Position numbers and translations under genes: made by a program. The notes below the pieces were generated by a model. That model did no database searches and was not told the origin of the DNA. It worked only from the letters and a program-made list of their open reading frames with translations. Below are positions 1 to 8,680 of a DNA stretch of 64,000 bases, piece by piece. How positions within the stretch are numbered: the first letter of the stretch is position 1; each line of letters starts with the position of its first letter. Origin of the DNA: Natronobacterium texcoconense (GTDB lineage Archaea > Halobacteriota > Halobacteria > Halobacteriales > Natrialbaceae); contig NZ_FNLC01000001.1 of the NCBI RefSeq assembly GCF_900104065.1, forward strand, positions 558,001-622,000, in the 5' to 3' direction.

Positions 1-451
1 CTACGACGTCGACGCAATCGACGTCGCTGACGAGGCTCTCGAGCGTGCCCGTCGACGGGCCGACGACCGTGGCGTCGAGGTCGACTGGATCCGTGCCGAC
101 CTCGCGGAGTACGAGTTCGAGGACGAGTACGACGTGATCACGGTGAGTTTCTTCGCCGCGCTCGAGTCCCTGCCGGCGCTCAAGGAGGCGCTCGCGCCGG
201 GCGGCGTCCTCGTCTACGAACATCACCTCCGCTCGAGCGACGAGATCGACGTCGGCCCCTCGAGCGACCGGTTCCGGTACCGGTCGAACGATCTGTTGCG
301 GGCGTGTCTGGATCTGACCGTCCTCTCCTACGAGGAACGGCGACGCGAGGTCATCGGTGGCACGGCAGCGGTCGTGACGCTCGTGGCGCGCAACTCACAC
401 GGCGGGAACCAGTCGTATCCGAACGAAGCCGCGTTCGACGATCCGTCGTAG
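1..451 (+). CDS. Class I SAM-dependent methyltransferase, 3' part
   Basis: The gene is open at the left edge and reads in frame from base 2; about 149 residues are visible, ending at TAG 449-451. It starts in the SAM-binding Rossmann core (YDVDAIDVADEALERAR, the strand that binds the ribose, then DWIRADL as the adenine-binding strand). It continues through YDVITVSFF and the typical LAPGGVLVYEHH strand after motif III. The C-terminal half ends in a beta-strand-rich segment as in TehB or UbiE-like methyltransferases. The N-terminal glycine-rich loop lies outside the window, so the start, length and substrate cannot be given. It converges with the next gene, whose stop lies 8 bases away. Confidence 0.8.
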   Translation, partial: YDVDAIDVADEALERARRRADDRGVEVDWIRADLAEYEFEDEYDVITVSFFAALESLPALKEALAPGGVLVYEHHLRSSDEIDVGPSSDRFRYRSNDLLRACLDLTVLSYEERRREVIGGTAAVVTLVARNSHGGNQSYPNEAAFDDPS

Positions 452-459
452 TTCGGACG

Positions 460-1065
460 TTACGAATCGTCGCCGGCCGACTCCTCGAGGGCGCGCTCGA
501 CGTTCGAGACGATCGTTCCGTCGCCCACGGTGCCCCGCTCTCGCCAGTGGACCTCGCCCTCGTCGTCGATCACCACAGTCGTGGGAAACCCGACGACGTC
601 GTAGTAGTCGTTGAGGGCTCCGGCTTCGTCGGTACCGATCGTCCACTCGCCGTCGTGTTCGCGCCACCAGTCGGCGAGTTCGTCGTCGGTCGGATTGGGG
701 CCCTGCGTTCCGTCGGTCACCGACAGGAACCGAACAGTGCCGTCCTCGCCGACGTCGTACTCGTCTGCGAGTTGCTGCCGTGCCGCGTCAACGGTCTCGA
801 GGAGCCCGGAACTGGTCGGGCATCTGGTTCTCGTGAAGTTGACGACTGCGACCGGCTCCGAAGGAGGGACGGTGATCGTGCCAGCGTCGCTTCCGGGCGC
901 GTCGACGGTGTGTACCTCGAACGGCGGTTCGGTCGCCGCGCCGATTGCCTCGTCGCTGTCCGGGCGTCCGTCGTCGCCATCGCTCTCGTCGGTCGTCGCA
1001 CGGTCCAGACAGCCAGTGCTGGCGACCAGTCCGCCGACGACGCTGACGAGTTCGCGGCGGTTCAT
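460..1065 (-). CDS. TlpA/thioredoxin-fold lipoprotein with a single active-site cysteine
   Basis: This 201-residue protein probably sits on the outer face of the membrane. Residues 1-19 are a Tat-type lipoprotein signal: paired arginines at 3-4, a hydrophobic run, and the lipobox ending at Cys19. I chose the ATG at 1065 because it puts this signal at the N terminus; an ATG eight codons upstream would disturb it. After an acidic linker the thioredoxin fold runs from about 50 to 195. The helix-start motif reads RCPTSS with Cys82, and the second cysteine of CxxC is replaced by serine. The cis-proline loop GFPTTVVID (Pro161) is intact. The fold resembles TlpA/SCO-like proteins, so a role in extracytoplasmic thiol or metal handling is inferred. 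No partner gene is adjacent. Confidence 0.75.
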   Translation of the reverse strand: MNRRELVSVVGGLVASTGCLDRATTDESDGDDGRPDSDEAIGAATEPPFEVHTVDAPGSDAGTITVPPSEPVAVVNFTRTRCPTSSGLLETVDAARQQLADEYDVGEDGTVRFLSVTDGTQGPNPTDDELADWWREHDGEWTIGTDEAGALNDYYDVVGFPTTVVIDDEGEVHWRERGTVGDGTIVSNVERALEESAGDDS

Positions 1066-1181
1066 ATCGGAACCCGGCCTCTCGAGCACATATCACGTCC
1101 TCGGGCCGAAACGACAAAGAACCGATGGGTCGGATTCGAGCCACTACCCTTTTGCCCGCCCGCTGCCGACTCGAGACCGAC

Positions 1182-1859
1182 GTGACGCTACTCACTACGA
1201 CACTCGCGGGGGTCGTCTTCGGACTGGCGCTTGCTGCGCCGCCAGGGCCGATGAACGCCATCATCGCCGAGGAGAGCGTCGTCCGTGGCTGGTCTGCAGG
1301 CTTCTGGGCGGGACTCGGGGCGATGCTCGCCGACGTCCTCTTTTTCGTGCTGACGCTGCTCGGCGTCGTCGCAGTGATCGACCGCTATCCAGCGGTTCGA
1401 CCCGCGCTCTATCTCGCCGGTGGTCTCCTCATGCTGTACTTCGCAGTCGGCGCGATCGAAGAGGCGAGAGCCGCTACGTCGTTCACCGACGGCGGCGAGG
1501 TCGACTCGAAGGGGTTCCGGAAGACGTTCGCGCTCTCGCTGACCAACCCCTACCAGATCGGCTTCTGGCTCACCGTCGGCGTCGGCCTGCTCGAGTCGGG
1601 CACCCTCGACGTGTTCGCACACGTTCCCGGCGTCGGCGAGGTGCTCGCGGGGAGTCTGCTGGTCGAGACCGGATCGCCGGCGCTGTTGCTCGGTTTCTTC
1701 GGCGGAATCGCGGTCTGGATCGTCGTCTATCCTGCGGCGCTGTCCTCGGCAGGTCGGCGCGTCGACGCGCTCGCGCCGGTCATCGCCGCGCTCAGTGCTG
1801 CGGTGCTTGCAGGATTCGGCGCGCTCTTTCTCGTGATGGGGGCGGCTCAACTGCTCTGA
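1182..1859 (+). CDS. LysE/RhtB family amino-acid exporter
   Basis: This membrane protein of 225 residues has about six hydrophobic segments. It carries the family signature near the N terminus: a first helix followed by APPGPMNAII and a second helix beginning GFWAGLGAMLADVLFF. Family members export amino acids or related small molecules. The GTG at 1182 is chosen because it begins directly at the first membrane helix, and a T-rich TATA-like stretch lies about 30-35 bases upstream. An earlier in-frame ATG at 1125 would add a hydrophilic lead unlike the family. The gene is single, between two minus-strand genes. Substrate unknown. Confidence 0.8.
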   Translation: MTLLTTTLAGVVFGLALAAPPGPMNAIIAEESVVRGWSAGFWAGLGAMLADVLFFVLTLLGVVAVIDRYPAVRPALYLAGGLLMLYFAVGAIEEARAATSFTDGGEVDSKGFRKTFALSLTNPYQIGFWLTVGVGLLESGTLDVFAHVPGVGEVLAGSLLVETGSPALLLGFFGGIAVWIVVYPAALSSAGRRVDALAPVIAALSAAVLAGFGALFLVMGAAQLL

Positions 1860-1882
1860 AAACTGGAACGCGCGTTCCGTCG

Positions 1883-3076
1883 TTACTCGTCGTCGCCGTC
1901 TTTCTCGTCGTCGCTGGCGTCCGTCATCCAGTCGTCACTGTCACTGCTCGAGTCGTCATCGCCGGTGTCCGTCCAGTGGTCTCCGTCGCGGTCGTTCTCG
2001 TCTTCGTCCGTCCAGTGATCAGTGGGTTCGTCTCGAGCCGTCGAGTCCGTTTCCTGCCCGTAATTGCGCGGACGGCGTTCTTCCTCGATACGACCGTCAC
2101 TGGCTCGACGACTCGAGCCACCGTCCGCTCGAACCGCTGCGCGCTGTTCGGGGATCAGGTCGAGGTCGCCGTCGGTGTCTCCGAGAATCAACAGCGCGTA
2201 GTACCGAACGTACGATCGGACCGGCGTCTCGAGCAGCGAGAGGACGTACGCGTAACAGAGGTACGCGACGAACAGTAGTGCGAACGCGACGACGACGAGG
2301 GAAGGGGCGATCATCTCGAGTCCAATTGTTAGCATAACGAATAGTATCAATCCGACGAACGTGACGACGAAACCGATGATCGCGAACAGGAACCAGAGCG
2401 TGACTCCGATCGTCCACGCGGCGGCGACGAACCCGAGGTAGCCTGCCGGGTTCGATGGGATCGTTCGCGCGAACTGGATCCACCCGCTGATCGGCCCACA
2501 GTCCTCGAGGAGCATGATCGGAACGACGAAAGCCGACGTCAGGAGGTCGACGAACCACCAGGCAATCGCGGCGAGGGCCACGAACGCGAGTATGCCGAAA
2601 AAGTAGCTGTCCGGCATCCCACTGGGTTCCGGGAAGTCGCCGAAAACGACCACGACGACGACGAGAGCGACGACTGCTGCCACCGCTGCGAGGAACAGCC
2701 CGATACGAAACAACAACAGCCACAGCGCGTGTCGGAGGTTCTCCCGCATGTACTGCCGAACGTGGACCGCCTCGGATCGAAGCGACTCGACGAAGACGAA
2801 CTCGAGAAGCGCCGCCAGATACGCGAACGCGAGAACGATTGCGAGAACGAGTGCGAGAACGAGTGCACCGACGAGGAGTATTCCCCAGAGTTCGTCCGTC
2901 GTCGCGTCGGCTACGGTCGCCGTTTCGGGGAAGACGTTGAAAACGTTCCAGAGGCTGCCGAATCCACCCATAAAGAGGAGGACGAGTGCGATCTTGAGCC
3001 AGCCGACGAAACCGATTTCGCCGAGATAGCGTCGGGTTACGGAGAGGGCGTCAGCGAGGTTAGCGGCTGCGTACAT
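1883..3076 (-). CDS. Haloarchaeal multi-pass membrane protein with acidic tail
   Basis: A 397-residue protein. About six strongly hydrophobic segments are spread over residues 20-290; short amphipathic stretches between them include LRSEAVHVRQYMRENLRHALW. From about residue 305 the chain becomes very acidic and low in complexity, with two copies of a DHWTD motif and a tail rich in Asp, Glu and Ser. This matches the layout of DUF4013/DUF7544-like haloarchaeal membrane proteins, but I do not recognise a function. Start ATG 3076 leads straight into the first helix region. The gene is followed on the plus side by an unrelated secreted-protein gene. Confidence 0.7.
   Translation of the reverse strand: MYAAANLADALSVTRRYLGEIGFVGWLKIALVLLFMGGFGSLWNVFNVFPETATVADATTDELWGILLVGALVLALVLAIVLAFAYLAALLEFVFVESLRSEAVHVRQYMRENLRHALWLLLFRIGLFLAAVAAVVALVVVVVVFGDFPEPSGMPDSYFFGILAFVALAAIAWWFVDLLTSAFVVPIMLLEDCGPISGWIQFARTIPSNPAGYLGFVAAAWTIGVTLWFLFAIIGFVVTFVGLILFVMLTIGLEMIAPSLVVVAFALLFVAYLCYAYVLSLLETPVRSYVRYYALLILGDTDGDLDLIPEQRAAVRADGGSSRRASDGRIEEERRPRNYGQETDSTARDEPTDHWTDEDENDRDGDHWTDTGDDDSSSDSDDWMTDASDDEKDGDDE
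2829..2864. repeat. Three tandem 12-bp repeats inside a membrane-protein gene
   Basis: Three consecutive 12-mers of the form gcgagaacgaNt run head to tail (2829-2840, 2841-2852, 2853-2864; the second and third are identical). They sit in the minus-strand membrane-protein gene and encode a repeating LVLA/IVLA hydrophobic segment of one transmembrane helix. Replication slippage is a simple explanation. Confidence 0.7.
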
Positions 3077-3123
3077 CTTGGCGCAAAAATATAAACTAAC
3101 GTACTAAATTGTTCTGGTCCCGT

Positions 3124-3654
3124 TCAACACTCGATGTGTTCGAACGGTCCGTCAAGCAGATCCTCGCCAGCACTGGGATCCTCCTCGTCGAAGTGTGGCG
3201 GATGATCCTCCTCGAGGCCGGCCGACTCGAGGTCGTCGAACATCGGTAACTGGAACTCGTAGCCGGTGACGACGGCGAAGGACTCGAGTGGGCCGTCGAC
3301 GAACTCGCCGATGCCGTCGGCGACGTATTTGACGCCTGCAACGATTTCGATGATCTGGGCGTCGGCGGTCGAACCGACGAGTTCGGCACCGAACGACCCG
3401 CCCGAGTCAGTGAGGGCGCTGACGTGTAGGCGGACCCAGATCGTGGCACTGTCGTCCGACCCGATCGTGAACGCGGTGCCACCGGCGCTCAGGCAGTTCC
3501 CGTCGGCCGTCGAATCAGTTTCGGTCATGCGATCGGTCCGCTGCTCGGCCTCGGCGATCCCGACGGCGGGAGCGACTGCGAGGACCGCGAGGCAAACGAG
3601 GACGACCGCTACCGCGGTAGCCGGTCGACGGACGCGTCTCATCGCTCGAGACAT
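3124..3654 (-). CDS. Secreted or anchored haloarchaeal protein of unknown function
   Basis: 176 residues. Residues 1-36 look like a Sec signal peptide: a basic start (MSRAMRRVRR), a long hydrophobic core and AEA before the mature part. The mature protein is acidic, with two cysteines (in DGNCLSAGG and at the C-terminal HIEC) that could pair outside the cell. A central IVAGVKYVADGIGEFVDGP stretch follows a beta-rich half. No known catalytic motif is visible; it resembles DUF7332-type haloarchaeal proteins, but that name is a guess. It is transcribed in the same direction as the membrane protein upstream of it (47 bp gap), so the two may be expressed together. Confidence 0.65.
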   Translation of the reverse strand: MSRAMRRVRRPATAVAVVLVCLAVLAVAPAVGIAEAEQRTDRMTETDSTADGNCLSAGGTAFTIGSDDSATIWVRLHVSALTDSGGSFGAELVGSTADAQIIEIVAGVKYVADGIGEFVDGPLESFAVVTGYEFQLPMFDDLESAGLEEDHPPHFDEEDPSAGEDLLDGPFEHIEC

Positions 3655-3728
3655 TCTCTTGCAGTATCAAGAACGTGCCGACTGAACCGGGACCGCCGGG
3701 ATCGTGATCGATGGCGTGAAAACGTCTG

Positions 3729-4403
3729 TCAGTCGCCGAGCGCTGCGATCTCGTCCTCGAGCCACTCCCGGAACCACTTCACGCGCTTGAGGCGCTGGTG
3801 GGCGATGCTCTCGGCGGTATCGCTCTCGACGCGGGAGGCCGCGTCGTAGCCGCGCTCGAGGACGCGATCGACCATCTCGTCGGCGTCCATGTGGGTCCGG
3901 GCTTCGTAGCCCATCCGCAACAGCATGAGCGCGGTGCCGTTCGCGCCGACCTTGTCGAGCAGGTCGGCCTCGATGAGACACTGCGTCTCGAGTGCGAGGT
4001 CGGTCAGGTCGCCCTGATAGGAGTGGTGTTCGATGGCGCGACACACCTGTTTGATGAACGATTCGGGGTAGTCCGCACGAGACTCGAGGTACTCGCGGGC
4101 GACGCGAGCGCCCGCCTCGGCGTGGAGTTCCTGATCGGTCTCGAGTTTGGCCACGTCGTGAAAGAGGGCGGCGACGCGGGTGACGTCGACGTCGGCACCC
4201 TCTTTGCGAGCGATCTCTTCGGAGAGTTCGACTACGTTGAGGATGTGGTTGTGCCGGTACTCGGCGGAGTGCCAGGGGTACCAGCGCATGCGACCACCTT
4301 CCTCCTCTTTCTCGACGCTGGCCGCGAGGTACTCGAAGACGAACCCCTTCATCTCCTCGAACTCCGCGTCGGACACCCTGTTTTCTTTTATTTCGACGCC
4401 CAC
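3729..4403 (-). CDS. HD-domain metal-dependent phosphohydrolase
   Basis: A 224-residue cytoplasmic HD-superfamily protein. Metal-binding residues appear in order: His45 in WYPWHSAEYR, His53 in the following NHILNVVEL helix, the paired His82-Asp83 in ALFHDVAKLE, and a later IEHHSYQG. HD enzymes hydrolyse phosphomonoesters or phosphodiesters, often of nucleotides; the substrate here is not evident. The start is uncertain. GTG 4403 gives VGVEIKENR, which agrees with my memory of haloarchaeal homologues. ATG 4352 (MKGFVFEYL) is possible and would have an AT-rich TATA-like stretch 30-40 bases upstream. It diverges from the mutase gene at 4626. Confidence 0.75.
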   Translation of the reverse strand: MGVEIKENRVSDAEFEEMKGFVFEYLAASVEKEEEGGRMRWYPWHSAEYRHNHILNVVELSEEIARKEGADVDVTRVAALFHDVAKLETDQELHAEAGARVAREYLESRADYPESFIKQVCRAIEHHSYQGDLTDLALETQCLIEADLLDKVGANGTALMLLRMGYEARTHMDADEMVDRVLERGYDAASRVESDTAESIAHQRLKRVKWFREWLEDEIAALGD

Positions 4404-4625
4404 GAGAGATCCCTCCGCAATAGACGAACGATAGTCATTGACAGAATGTTCGGTAGTTTCGCTCTTTAGCCTTTGGTTCGGACTAGTGACGCGACCGAAG
4501 ACCCTCACAGACTGTGAAGGTATTCCGTCGTTTACTCGGGATACGGTAGTTTTGGCTGCAGATCGTCGCCCCAACGTGCACCAACTTCCGTTAAAGTCAA
4601 ACATGCGGCCCGGGAACGTTCGCGT

Positions 4626-5042
4626 ATGAGTAGCGAACAGGAAGGGAAGTCGATCCGGTGTCTCGTCGCCAAGGTCGGCCTCGACGGTCACGACCGCGGG
4701 GCACACGTCATCTCGCGGGCGTTCCGTGACGCTGGCTTCGAAGTGATCTACTCCGGCCTCCACAAGGCACCGGAAGACATCGTCCAGGCAGCGGTCCAGG
4801 AAGACGTCGACGTCCTCGGCATCTCCATCCTCTCGGGCGCTCACGACACGCTCGTCCCGAAGGTCATGGACGGCCTCCGGGAGTACGACGCCGCAGAGGA
4901 CACGCTCGTCCTCGTCGGCGGCGTAATCCCCGAAGAGGACCGGCCGGAACTCAAAGACGAGGGCGTCGCCGCCATCTTCGGCCCCGGGACGTCGATCGAA
5001 GAGACCGTCGAGTTCGTCCGCGAAAACGCACCCGAGCGATGA
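4626..5042 (+). CDS. Methylmalonyl-CoA mutase, cobalamin-binding small subunit
   Basis: A 138-residue B12-binding domain protein. Residues 20-28 read DGHDRGAHV, the base-off cobalamin motif DxHxxG, with His22 as lower axial ligand. The later SILSGAH and GG-V-IPEED segments match the loops around the nucleotide tail of B12. In many archaea the mutase is split into a large catalytic chain and this small chain; the large chain is not in the window. The reaction interconverts methylmalonyl-CoA and succinyl-CoA. The stop overlaps the start of meaB by 4 bp (ATGA), so the two are translationally coupled. A TTAAAG box lies about 30 bases before the start. Confidence 0.93.
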   Translation: MSSEQEGKSIRCLVAKVGLDGHDRGAHVISRAFRDAGFEVIYSGLHKAPEDIVQAAVQEDVDVLGISILSGAHDTLVPKVMDGLREYDAAEDTLVLVGGVIPEEDRPELKDEGVAAIFGPGTSIEETVEFVRENAPER

Positions 5043-6139
5043 ACGCCGACGACGAACGACTGCTCGAGGACCTCCTCGAGGGGAAACACCGCGCGCTGGC
5101 TCGGGTCATCTCGAAGATCGAGGACCGATCGCCGGGCTACCGCGACCTCGTCTCGGAACTGTACGCACATACGGGAGACGCCGACGTCATCGGGATTACG
5201 GGCAGCCCCGGTGCGGGGAAGTCGACGCTGGTCGACAAACTCGCCGAGACCTACCGCGAGCGCGGCGAGACGGTCGGGATCATCGCGATCGACCCCTCCT
5301 CGCCCTTTTCGGGCGGCGCAGTGCTCGGCGACCGCATTCGGATGGGATCGACTATCGGCGACATGGACGTCTTCGTCCGCTCGATGAGCGCCCGGGGCAC
5401 GCTGGGTGGGCTCTCGACGGCGACCGCGGACGCAGTCAAGGCGATGGACGCCTTCGGCAAGGACAAGATCATCATCGAGACCGTCGGGGCCGGACAGAAC
5501 GAAATCGACATCGTTCGTACCGCCGACACCGTCGCCGTACTCGTCCCGCCGGGATCGGGCGACGACATCCAGACGCTGAAAGCCGGGATCTTAGAGATCG
5601 CCGACGTCTTCGTCGTCAACAAGGCCGATCGGGACGGTGCCGACCGGACCGTCCACGAACTACGGGACATGGTCGCTATGGGTGCCGGAGACAGCGTCAG
5701 TATGGCCGGCGGCCACCACGGTGCCGACTCGATGGCGATGCTGGAAGATCATCCGGACGACGAGGCACACGCCGACTGGGACGGCGGCGATACTGACGAC
5801 GGCAACGATGCCGACGACTGGGTCCCGCCGATCGTCGAAACCGTCGCCACCCGAAGCGAGGGCGTCGAGGAGTTCATCGACGAACTCGAGTCCCACCAGA
5901 CCTACCTCGTCGACTCCGGCACCCGCGCGGAGATGGCCCGAAAGCGCTACGCCGAGGAGATCCGGACGCTCCTGCGAGAGGACGTCCACGGCCTGCTCGA
6001 GGACGAACTCGAGCGCGCCGGCGGGATCGACGATCTCGCGGAAGACGTTCGGACCGGCGACACCGACCCGTACTCGATCGCGGGCGATCTGCTGACACCC
6101 GTCGAGGAGTGTCTCGAGGAACTCGAGACGGGGGAGTAG
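5039..6139 (+). CDS. meaB: MeaB/ArgK G-protein chaperone of methylmalonyl-CoA mutase
   Basis: 366 residues; a SIMIBI-class GTPase that protects and reloads B12-dependent mutase. The P-loop GSPGAGKST is at 55-63. The switch region IDPSSPFSGGAVLGDRIRM, characteristic of this family, is at about 85-102, the ETVGAGQNE stretch at 147-155 and NKAD at 194-197. The family's C-terminal helices follow (WVPPIVETVA onward). An extra segment of about 45 residues (roughly 214-260), rich in Asp, His, Met and Gly, separates the NKAD helix from WVPP; bacterial MeaB lacks it as far as I recall. The 4-bp overlap with the mutase small subunit supports the assignment. Confidence 0.93.
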   Translation: MNADDERLLEDLLEGKHRALARVISKIEDRSPGYRDLVSELYAHTGDADVIGITGSPGAGKSTLVDKLAETYRERGETVGIIAIDPSSPFSGGAVLGDRIRMGSTIGDMDVFVRSMSARGTLGGLSTATADAVKAMDAFGKDKIIIETVGAGQNEIDIVRTADTVAVLVPPGSGDDIQTLKAGILEIADVFVVNKADRDGADRTVHELRDMVAMGAGDSVSMAGGHHGADSMAMLEDHPDDEAHADWDGGDTDDGNDADDWVPPIVETVATRSEGVEEFIDELESHQTYLVDSGTRAEMARKRYAEEIRTLLREDVHGLLEDELERAGGIDDLAEDVRTGDTDPYSIAGDLLTPVEECLEELETGE

Positions 6140-6226
6140 CGACTCGAGCGGCAGGCTCTGCCGGAACCGTTCGGTCTACTGTCATGGTAGTTGCCTTGAT
6201 ATAGGTAGGGTCGATAACCGATTCGT

Positions 6227-6682
6227 ATGGCTGACTGGGGCGACGGGGCGGTGACAGCAGAGTCGGAAGCACCGGTCAGATATTTCTGCAAGGGAACCGC
6301 CGCCATCGGTATCGGCTGTGTCGTGACGGTTGGGACGGCGCTTGTACTGGTTGCCGCCGACGCGAGCGGCTGGATCGTCCTCTGGTCGCCACTCGCTGGC
6401 GGGATGGTGACTGGAGCGCTCTCGCCGGCGAATTTCATCGGCAGTACACTGTCTGGGGCTGTCGGTGGCGTGTTCGTCACCGCCGCGATGGTCGGTAGTT
6501 TTCTCTGGTGGGCAGCGAACGCGTCACCGCCGACGGCCAGTGCTGGGATGGCGATCATCGCCACACTTGCAGTTCTCGTCGCGCTGGGTGTGGTGCTCGT
6601 CTTGCTCACGACGGTCGGTGGGCTCCTCGGTGGCGTAATCCGTCGTGCCTACGAGCACGAACCGGATCGGACTCCCGAATGA
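6227..6682 (+). CDS. Small four-helix haloarchaeal membrane protein (DUF5518-like)
   Basis: 151 residues with four hydrophobic segments (about 24-46, 51-66, 74-98 and 108-136). Gly- and Ala-rich helices and the motifs WSPLAGGMVTGALSPANFIGS and GGVFVTAAMVGSFLWW recall the DUF5518 group. No function is known. A TATA-like GATATAGG lies about 30 bases before the ATG. The gene stands between meaB and a hydrolase gene, all on the plus strand, but gaps of 80-90 bases suggest separate promoters. Confidence 0.65.
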   Translation: MADWGDGAVTAESEAPVRYFCKGTAAIGIGCVVTVGTALVLVAADASGWIVLWSPLAGGMVTGALSPANFIGSTLSGAVGGVFVTAAMVGSFLWWAANASPPTASAGMAIIATLAVLVALGVVLVLLTTVGGLLGGVIRRAYEHEPDRTPE

Positions 6683-6759
6683 GGGTCCAGCACACTGTGA
6701 TCGCTCAGCGATTGCAGGGCAACCGCAGTTCTAAGACAATCGCCGTGATACCGCTGCGT

Positions 6760-7701
6760 ATGAAAGCCCGAACAGTTCTCGGCACAGCAATCGGCACCGT
6801 CGGTGCAGCCGTCGTCGGGAACCGGCTGCTCACCAAACGTGCAGGGGATCTCGACAACCCGCTGCCCGGTATCGAACGCACCTACCGATGGCGGGGAATC
6901 GAGACGACCTACACCGTCGCCGGCGACCCGAACGATCCCGAACTACTGCTCTGTCACGGGGTCTACGCGGGGGCGAGCAGCCACGAGTTCGAGCCGATCT
7001 TCGAGCAACTGGCCGAAGACTACCGCGTTATCGCGGTCGACCTCCCCGGTTTCGGCCGTTCGGAGCGGCCGCCGCTGGTCTACTCGCCGACGCTGTACGC
7101 CGAGTTCCTTCGAGACTTCTCGGAGAATGTGAGCGACGAACCGATCGTCGTCGCGTCGTCGCTAACCGGCACGTTCGCCGTCGACGCCGCCGACGAGACC
7201 GAGTTCGACCACCTCGTTCTGATCTGTCCGACCGAAGAGACCGCCCCGGAGCGACCGTGGCTGCGTACCCTCCTGCGGACGCCGGTCGTCGGCACGACGC
7301 TGTTCAACCTGCTCTCGAGCAGGCCCTCTATCCGGTACTTCTACGATCGGGACGGCTACTACGACGCCGATCGGATCGACGACGAGGAGGTCGCCTACGC
7401 CTGGGACAGCGCCCACCAGCCGGGCGCGCGGTATGCGCCCGCCTCCTTCGCGTCCGGGACGCTCGATCCGGAGTTCGACCTGGCGACCGAACTGGCCGCC
7501 CTCGAGACGCCGACGACGCTCGTCTGGGGTCGAGACGCCGAACTCGTTCCGCTCCGGAAAGGACGAGACCTCGCCGATGCCGCGGACCTGGAACTGGTCG
7601 TCATCGATTACTCGACGCTGTTGCCCCACGCCGAGCATCCGGAGAAGTTCGTCGAGTACCTGACTGCGGAACTGTTACACGCCGGAATCGATCACGAATA
7701 G
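6760..7701 (+). CDS. Alpha/beta-fold hydrolase
   Basis: 313 residues. The first ~30 residues hold a possible membrane-anchoring helix (TVLGTAIGTVGAAVVGNRLL). The hydrolase core follows, with the oxyanion loop LLCHGVYAG, strand VIAVDLPGFGRSE, and an elbow reading VVASSLTGTF. The elbow serine is in an S-S-L-T-G context rather than a clean GxSxG. A cap domain lies in the middle. The acid residue falls in LVWGRDAELVP and the catalytic His in LLPHAEHPEKF. Family members include esterases, epoxide hydrolases and dehalogenases; the substrate cannot be told. The ATG at 6760 is preferred because more upstream starts would overlap the preceding gene. Confidence 0.82.
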   Translation: MKARTVLGTAIGTVGAAVVGNRLLTKRAGDLDNPLPGIERTYRWRGIETTYTVAGDPNDPELLLCHGVYAGASSHEFEPIFEQLAEDYRVIAVDLPGFGRSERPPLVYSPTLYAEFLRDFSENVSDEPIVVASSLTGTFAVDAADETEFDHLVLICPTEETAPERPWLRTLLRTPVVGTTLFNLLSSRPSIRYFYDRDGYYDADRIDDEEVAYAWDSAHQPGARYAPASFASGTLDPEFDLATELAALETPTTLVWGRDAELVPLRKGRDLADAADLELVVIDYSTLLPHAEHPEKFVEYLTAELLHAGIDHE

Positions 7702-7726
7702 GCTCGCCACTCTCGTTAGCAACCCG

Positions 7727-8581
7727 TCAGAACAACGGCTCGGGCGTTGCCGGCGGCGTTCGTTTGTGTTCGCTCTCTTCGTGGAGCGTCTCGACGTGTT
7801 CGACGACCTCGACGCTCGTATCGGTAAGACGCGCAACGACCGACGCGGGCAGGTTGCCGTCGATATAGAGCGCGAGGATCGCATCGAGCGTATCGTAGTC
7901 GACGCCGAGTTCTTCCTCATCGGTTTCGTAGTCGACCATGCCGCCGGTCGGCGTCTTCTGGACGAGTGATTCGGGGACGCCGAGGTGGGCGGCGACCTGC
8001 CGAACCTGCTGTTTGTAGAGGTTGCCGAGCGGATTACAGTCGACGCCACCGTCGCCGTACTTCGTCACGTAGCCCGTCGCGAGTTCCGCGCGGTTCCCGG
8101 TCCCGAGGACGAGTCTGTTCTCGCGGCCAGCGACGAGATAGGTGATCGTCATGCGCACTCGAGCGCTGGTGTTCCCGACGTACCGGCCTCCCCAGCGATC
8201 TTCGGACTCGTTGTCGTCGCTGGCGTCGACGTCGGCGAGCAACCGGTCGACGGCCGAGTCGATCCCGATTACGTCGTACTCGATGCCGAGGTCTTCGGCG
8301 ACGCGTTCCGCGTCGCTCATGTTCTCGTCCTCGTTGACGGCCTTGGGAAGGATCAGCCCGTGGACGGCGTCGGCACCGAGACTTTCGACGGCGAGGTACG
8401 CGACCGCCGTACTGTCGATCCCACCCGAGAGCGCGATCTCGACGCCGTCGGCGTCCGCTGCCTCGACGCGATCGCGGATGAAGGTCGTGAGATGATCGAC
8501 CTGTGTCTCGATCTCTGCTTCCGAAAACTGGAGGTTTACCGGATCGATCTCTGCTCGTGTCTGGGCGTAGAGGTTCGCCAT
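7727..8581 (-). CDS. nadE: NH3-dependent NAD+ synthetase
   Basis: 284 residues. It amidates nicotinic acid adenine dinucleotide to NAD+ with ATP. The PP-loop SGGIDS is at 52-57, in EIALSGGIDSTAVAYLA. ARVRMTITYLVA, VLGTGNRAELATGYVTKYGDGGVD and the C-terminal QKTPTGGM-YETDEEELG loop are the classic NAD- and ATP-contacting segments. There is no glutaminase domain, so it uses ammonia. An acidic insert (VDASDDNESEDRWGG) precedes the RYVGN segment, as in halophiles. The ATG at 8581 fits the family length. It converges with the hydrolase upstream of it. Confidence 0.95.
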   Translation of the reverse strand: MANLYAQTRAEIDPVNLQFSEAEIETQVDHLTTFIRDRVEAADADGVEIALSGGIDSTAVAYLAVESLGADAVHGLILPKAVNEDENMSDAERVAEDLGIEYDVIGIDSAVDRLLADVDASDDNESEDRWGGRYVGNTSARVRMTITYLVAGRENRLVLGTGNRAELATGYVTKYGDGGVDCNPLGNLYKQQVRQVAAHLGVPESLVQKTPTGGMVDYETDEEELGVDYDTLDAILALYIDGNLPASVVARLTDTSVEVVEHVETLHEESEHKRTPPATPEPLF

Positions 8582-8680
8582 GCGAACGCCCGGGTTAGGG
8601 CCAGTGCGACGGAAAAGGGATGTGCTTTCGGAATCCGTCGGTTTCGGTGAACGACCCGCGGTCGTCGTACGGTGATCCGA

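Noticed and set aside
7424-7442. GGGCGC...GCGCCC inverted repeat inside the alpha/beta hydrolase
   Set aside because: It encodes an ordinary part of the hydrolase and lacks the two-hairpin arrangement seen in trpA and trpB.
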